NCBI GenBank assembly: GCA_900315975.1
Contig: ONBA01000010.1
Span: 1-64,000, forward strand
Source: an uncultured Ruminococcus sp.
Lineage (GTDB): Bacteria; Bacillota_A; Clostridia; Oscillospirales; Ruminococcaceae
DNA: 64,000 bases
Direction of reading: 5' to 3'
In this document: positions 60,010 to 64,000 of the stretch, piece by piece
Position numbering within the stretch: the stretch's first letter is position 1
How the letters are laid out: each line of letters begins with the position of its first letter
Notes under the pieces: generated by a model
What the model was told of the DNA's origin: nothing
What the model saw: only the letters and a program-made list of their open reading frames with translations
Databases searched by the model: none
Position numbers and translations under genes: made by a program

Positions 60010-62262
60010 TTATTCTGTGTTTTTGAGTGCTTCGTCCATGGGGATACGGTTGATTCTGCGTTTTAAGAGCAGAGCCGTTGCAATGTACGTTACAGCACCG
60101 AGGAGAATAGTTTTGATGTAGGCAGTGACCGGTATATCAGGTGCAAGCCAACCGCCGTAGCTCATCATCATTCCGCGCCACAATACATCAAGTGCCAGTC
60201 CGACAAGCGGTACACACAGTACAAATGACGCAAGTGTGACTATAGTTGTCGTGCGCAGGTAAATACCGCTCACCTCGCCGGACGAGTAGCCGAGTATCTT
60301 TGCAACTGATATCGACTGCGTGTTTTTCTCTATCATTACCTTTGAAAGCATATAGACTACAAGTATGATAACCGCAACTCCGAGTACAACGAATATTATC
60401 ATCATACTGCCCATTGAACGTTTAAGCTGTCGGGACGTTTTAGTAAGGTCGTCGATAGTTATTTCAGAGGCGATGTATTTGCTGTCGATATCGTCGAGTT
60501 CACGGTCGGAGAAATATCCGGTGAAGTAGTCCTTGTCGAGGTCGAACGTCTCGTTGAATTCGTCTATATCCATGAATACCGCGATAGTACTCGGGTAGTC
60601 ATAGATATCGCCGACGGTGAAGGTATACTTCTTATCGCCGAATTCTTCATGGAGAGTTATCTTGTCGCCTGTTTTGAGTCTGTACTTGTCAGCATAAGCT
60701 GAAGAAACTTCGACCTTGTCGTTTTCAAAGTCGGAATGATAGTAACGGCTGTTTTCAGAAATACCGTAGAGTGAAACGTCCTCGCTGAAATCGCCGTTTC
60801 TTATTTTCAGACTGCCTGCCGCAAACTTTTCAGCCTTGTCGTCAGTGGTTTCTATGGGAGCTTTAAGAATGTACTGATGTTGTGCAAGCATACTGTTTTT
60901 GGTGTCTCTGCTGAAATTATCGATCAAAGGATTGAAAAGGAGTGCAAACACCATTATAACGCTTGCAAAGAAGATTCCGCAGAACATCGTAATATATCCG
61001 GGAATGTTCTGAAAAAGAACTCTCATGCGGTAACGGAGCATTATCGGTATCTTTGTGTTGAGCTTGAAAGCTTTTTTGCGCTGACGTCTTTTGAGGTCGC
61101 GGCGAAGGAATTTCAGCGGCGAAAGACTGAGTTTTGAAGCAAGCATGATGTAATTTATCGCCGCAAGAATTATGAGCGGGATTATAGTTGTATCAATGAA
61201 TGCACTGGCATTCCACAGTGTCTTGTAGCTTACAAGGCTGTATGAGCCGAGATACATATCTGCCATGATGTTTTTCATGCAGGTGTAGCCGAGTATATTG
61301 CCTATCAGTGAAGCGGTAAGCAGGTCGATTATAGGAGCCGCCATATAGTGACGTATGAGCTCGCCTTTAGTATATCCGGAAGCACGAAGAGTACCTATTA
61401 CATTTGCTTCTTTTGTAATGGTATTGCTCGTTGTTACTGCAAATACGAATGCGATGATACCAACAAGCATATCAAGCATTACCACGAACATTATTCTGTC
61501 GTGACCGATATCATTGCCTGAGAATTTTATTGCAGGGTTGTTGCAGGTAGCAACATAATTGAGCAGGGGAGTCTTCTCTGATATAGCTTTGAGGAGGTCT
61601 TCACTTTTGTCGGATGCTTCCTTACCGAATACCTTATCGGGTGCGGAATCATATTTCCATGAATAAGAGTAGTGCAGATTGGTGGCATCTATACTCTCAA
61701 ATTCCTCTTCTATGACCGCTCCTACACCGAATTTTTCAGTATCAAACATGAAGTCGGTCGTATGTTCGTAGAGTGCAGAGTAGTCCGGCAGAGCGACGAT
61801 TCCAACGATTTCACGGTCTTTGCCGCCTATGCTGACAGTGTCGCCGATTTTGAGACCGTTGCTTTTCATATAAAGTCGGTCGAGGACGATATCGTCCCTG
61901 TTTTCGGGCATTTCGCCCTCAAGAAGACATATCTTGTTTACCTCGTCCCTGACCTTGAAAACACGTACTTTACTGTTATCGACTGATGACATATCAGAGT
62001 AGAAGTTCTCATATAGTTTGATTTTCTCGTCTTCAAGTGAGTCGATAATGTTGCTGTCAGGCTTTGCAGGAAGTTCAAAATTGCCGTCCTCAATGTTGTA
62101 CTTTTCAAAGCTTTCGTCATAGGCTTTTTTCAGACTTGCGTCCGCAACAAAAAATCCTGACGCAACGCTAACAATACCTATCATGAATATGAAAATAACT
62201 ATGTATTTTCCGAGTTCGTCCCTCATTTCGCGGAACACACGGCGGTTCATGGGATTTTTCAT
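60010..62262 (-). CDS. ABC transporter permease, FtsX/MacB type
   Basis: A 750-residue FtsX-type permease: N-terminal membrane helix (about 17-38), a large extracellular domain (40-260), a three-helix FtsX core (about 265-375), a second extracellular domain (440-620), and a second three-helix core (about 635-735). This two-FtsX plan is typical of lipoprotein-handling or antimicrobial-peptide exporters of Firmicutes. The ATPase gene precedes it by 12 bp. The substrate is unknown. No two-component system genes are visible nearby. Confidence 0.92.
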   Translation of the reverse strand: MKNPMNRRVFREMRDELGKYIVIFIFMIGIVSVASGFFVADASLKKAYDESFEKYNIEDGNFELPAKPDSNIIDSLEDEKIKLYENFYSDMSSVDNSKVRVFKVRDEVNKICLLEGEMPENRDDIVLDRLYMKSNGLKIGDTVSIGGKDREIVGIVALPDYSALYEHTTDFMFDTEKFGVGAVIEEEFESIDATNLHYSYSWKYDSAPDKVFGKEASDKSEDLLKAISEKTPLLNYVATCNNPAIKFSGNDIGHDRIMFVVMLDMLVGIIAFVFAVTTSNTITKEANVIGTLRASGYTKGELIRHYMAAPIIDLLTASLIGNILGYTCMKNIMADMYLGSYSLVSYKTLWNASAFIDTTIIPLIILAAINYIMLASKLSLSPLKFLRRDLKRRQRKKAFKLNTKIPIMLRYRMRVLFQNIPGYITMFCGIFFASVIMVFALLFNPLIDNFSRDTKNSMLAQHQYILKAPIETTDDKAEKFAAGSLKIRNGDFSEDVSLYGISENSRYYHSDFENDKVEVSSAYADKYRLKTGDKITLHEEFGDKKYTFTVGDIYDYPSTIAVFMDIDEFNETFDLDKDYFTGYFSDRELDDIDSKYIASEITIDDLTKTSRQLKRSMGSMMIIFVVLGVAVIILVVYMLSKVMIEKNTQSISVAKILGYSSGEVSGIYLRTTTIVTLASFVLCVPLVGLALDVLWRGMMMSYGGWLAPDIPVTAYIKTILLGAVTYIATALLLKRRINRIPMDEALKNTE

Positions 62263-62274
62263 ATAACCGCCCCC

Positions 62275-62973
62275 TTACCATTCAAGCTCTTCTGCGCTGA
62301 CCTTTTTCTCGTTGACGGTATTCTTTCTGATAACACCGTCGCGGAGCTTTACAACGCGGTCCGCCATATTTTTAATAGCGTCGTTGTGAGTTACCATAAC
62401 AATGGTACTGCCGTATTTCTGATTGACGGTCTCGATAAGCTTCAGAATCTCTTTTGAGGTATTGTAATCGAGTGCACCTGTCGGCTCGTCGCAGAGGAGT
62501 ATGTCAGGATTCTTGACTATCGCTCTGCCTATAGCAGTACGCTGCTGCTGTCCGCCTGAAAGCTGATTAGGGAGCTTATGACGGTGCTCATAGAGTCCGA
62601 GAGTTTTGAGTATATCGTCGACATTCAGCGGATTATCACTGAGATATGCTCCAACTTCGATATTCTCCTTTATATTCAGATTAGGTATGAGGTTGTACAT
62701 CTGAAAGATGTATCCGAGGTGCTTTCTGCGGTACAGAGTAAGTGCCTTTTCGGTCATGTCGGCAGTTTTTTCTCCGCCGATGGAAATATATCCGCTGTCG
62801 GCACGGTCGATACCGCCGATGATGTTGAGAAGCGTAGACTTACCCGAACCTGATGGTCCGAGAAGAACGCAGAACTCACCTTTTTCAAGCTCGAACGAGA
62901 TGCCCTTGAGTACATCGACTCTGCTCTCACCCTCGCCGAAATGTTTTTTTATATCGCTTATCCCTATAAACAT
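62275..62973 (-). CDS. ABC transporter ATP-binding protein, MacB/LolD type
   Basis: A 232-residue ATPase with Walker [13 protein letters not shown], signature LSGGQQQR, Walker [13 protein letters not shown] and H-loop VTHN. LolD/MacB-type start [17 protein letters not shown]. Partner of the FtsX permease downstream. The promoter and an inverted repeat lie just upstream. The start ATG follows AAGGTGA. Confidence 0.96.
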   Translation of the reverse strand: MFIGISDIKKHFGEGESRVDVLKGISFELEKGEFCVLLGPSGSGKSTLLNIIGGIDRADSGYISIGGEKTADMTEKALTLYRRKHLGYIFQMYNLIPNLNIKENIEVGAYLSDNPLNVDDILKTLGLYEHRHKLPNQLSGGQQQRTAIGRAIVKNPDILLCDEPTGALDYNTSKEILKLIETVNQKYGSTIVMVTHNDAIKNMADRVVKLRDGVIRKNTVNEKKVSAEELEW

Positions 62974-62987
62974 AATGTCACCTTCCT

Positions 62988-63035
62988 GTTAGTGTTTTCT
63001 AACTAAATTATAACATTTCCACCTTTCTTTGTCAA
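62988..63035 (-). promoter_or_regulatory. promoter and inverted repeat before the FtsX-type ABC operon
   Basis: Minus-strand TTGACA (63035-63030), a 17-bp spacer and TATAAT (63012-63007). Inverted repeat GTTAG-N6-CTAAC at 62988-63003 lies between the -10 and the start codon, where a TetR- or MarR-like repressor could sit. No regulator gene is adjacent. Confidence 0.72.
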
Positions 63036-63149
63036 GATATTATCAATTGACAATACAACTGATTTTACTAACCTGACAGCTAAAAAAATGTATCATATAT
63101 TTAAGGCGCTGCCGTACAAAGCATCCCCTTCGTTTTGCTATAAATAACA

Positions 63150-63186
63150 AAAAACCTTGCCGGATAACGTCCGACAAGGTTTTTTA
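63150..63186 (-). terminator. terminator of the LRR-dockerin gene
   Basis: Minus-strand AAAACCTTGtCGGAC...GTcCGGCAAGGTTTTTT-type hairpin, with a T run after the stop at 63195. Confidence 0.85.
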
Positions 63187-63194
63187 CATAGATA

Positions 63195-64000
63195 TTACTT
63201 GTTTACTAACTTCTTTCTCATTGCTACCATGTCAAATGCATCAACTCTCTTATCACCGTCAAGGTCCATATTTGAACCGATGATACCGGGAGTGGGTTTG
63301 CCAAGAAGCCATGACTGAAGCTTTACTGCGTCAGCTACTGAAATAACAGTATTACCGTCGATATCTCCGGGAACATTTCGTGCGAGTTTACGCGCATTGA
63401 GGTCGAATTCTCCTATCGGAACAAATGCGATTTTATTTGCATTTGCGTATGTTTCAACTGTTGAACCGGGTTCGCCGACAAGTACAAAGTCGCCGTTAAC
63501 CTTACCGCTTACAAAGCCAACAGATTTTGTTAACATCTTTGGATTTCCTTCAACAATAAGCTCGTAGAGTACCGGGCAGTTGGAGAATGCGCTTGAATCT
63601 ATCAGGTTTAGTTTGTGTGAACCGCTTGACTGGAGAGTAACGTTTCTGAGTGAAGCACAATTTTCAAATGCACTTGAACCTATCTTATCAACGTTAAGTG
63701 TAGCGTTCTCAAGGAACTGGCAGTTATTAAATGCCTTAGCATTGATATTTGTGGCAACAACATCTATAGATGTGAGCGAGTTGCAGTTTGCGAATGCGCT
63801 TGTGTTGATATTCTGAGCAATATCGAGCTTTACACTCTTAAGACCTGAATTTACAAATGCATTGTTGCCTATTGTTATCATATTAGCTATGTCAATGTCC
63901 TCAAGTGACGAGCAGTATGCAAATGCAGAAGCAGGAATCTCTGTTATGTCATTGAGTTTAACGTCTGACAGATTTGTACAGCCTGAGAATATATTTGCTG
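63195..64000 (-). CDS. LRR (BspA-type) protein with C-terminal dockerin, 5' end beyond the window
   Basis: The C-terminal 268 residues of a larger protein; the frame stays open to the window end (reading ANIFSGCTNLSDVKL before position 63881), so the true start is outside. LRR_5 repeats (FENCASLRNVTLQ, FSNCPVLYELIVEG) are followed by a short spacer and a dockerin with loops GDIDGNTVISVADAV and MDLDGDKRVDAFDM. It would be docked in a cellulosome-like complex. Monocistronic at this end, with a terminator after. Confidence 0.92.
   Translation of the reverse strand, partial: ANIFSGCTNLSDVKLNDITEIPASAFAYCSSLEDIDIANMITIGNNAFVNSGLKSVKLDIAQNINTSAFANCNSLTSIDVVATNINAKAFNNCQFLENATLNVDKIGSSAFENCASLRNVTLQSSGSHKLNLIDSSAFSNCPVLYELIVEGNPKMLTKSVGFVSGKVNGDFVLVGEPGSTVETYANANKIAFVPIGEFDLNARKLARNVPGDIDGNTVISVADAVKLQSWLLGKPTPGIIGSNMDLDGDKRVDAFDMVAMRKKLVNK

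Overview
The window comes from a low-to-medium GC Firmicute of the Ruminococcus type (Oscillospiraceae). Three things point there: type I dockerins on secreted proteins, including a GH74 xyloglucanase; Gram-positive regulatory signals (a T-box leader, CIRCE elements, a DinR/LexA-type box, AGGAGG ribosome sites); and dipicolinate synthase genes (dpaAB), which imply a spore former. The genus is inferred from gene content and style, not from a marker-gene comparison. No rRNA, tRNA, prophage, insertion sequence or CRISPR array was recognised.

Layout. 1-170 is a GC-rich tandem repeat. 173-2184 is leuA behind a T-box leader. 2242-3567 holds a SUKH-3-like gene, an acetyltransferase and a TM2 protein. 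3818-5931 holds an AIM24-family protein and a CPBP membrane protease. 5973-8978 holds an unknown pair (242 and 55 aa), rlmH, a walJ-like hydrolase and a cytidylate-kinase-like protein. 9214-11186 is GTP-dependent PEP carboxykinase. 11426-14391 is a minus-strand set: a 44-aa membrane peptide, a 111-aa membrane protein, an XRE regulator and a NatAB-like ABC exporter, with three matching operator-like palindromes over the first promoter.

14490-26318 is one long polycistronic unit: a solute-binding protein, two permeases, an NHL-repeat protein, a Yip1-like protein, a large DUF5696-like protein and two more permeases, with no ATPase gene. groESL follows (minus strand, CIRCE), then a zinc-ribbon membrane protein that appears frameshifted, dpaAB, a RING/zinc-ribbon membrane protein, and a minus-strand run of a coiled-coil gene, a sigma-region-4-like gene, a short Orn/Lys/Arg decarboxylase-family gene and uvrC. 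This run starts at a promoter carrying two LexA/DinR-type boxes.

36323-39199 is the dockerin-bearing GH74 xyloglucanase. 39197-43696 is a housekeeping stretch (YbaK-type deacylase, queH, ricT-like, holB) and a lipoprotein whose C-terminus resembles a toxin RNase domain. 43879-45578 is rsmD, coaD and a coiled-coil protein. An hsp20 gene lies downstream of a second perfect CIRCE. 46359-59996 encodes two very large secreted proteins: a 2760-aa protein with a dockerin at each end and a cohesin-like domain, and a 1708-aa BspA-type leucine-rich-repeat protein. An FtsX-type ABC exporter and the C-terminal part of a third LRR protein, ending in a dockerin, close the window.

Working together: the GH74 enzyme, the double-dockerin protein and the LRR-dockerin protein look like parts of a cell-surface, cellulosome-like polysaccharide-degrading system. 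The ABC/DUF5696 unit looks like an uptake or sensing system for a carbohydrate not identified here. The most interesting loci are the double-dockerin/cohesin protein, the SOS-boxed sigma-like/uvrC run, the ATPase-less double-permease DUF5696 unit, and the autoregulated XRE/peptide/ABC cassette.
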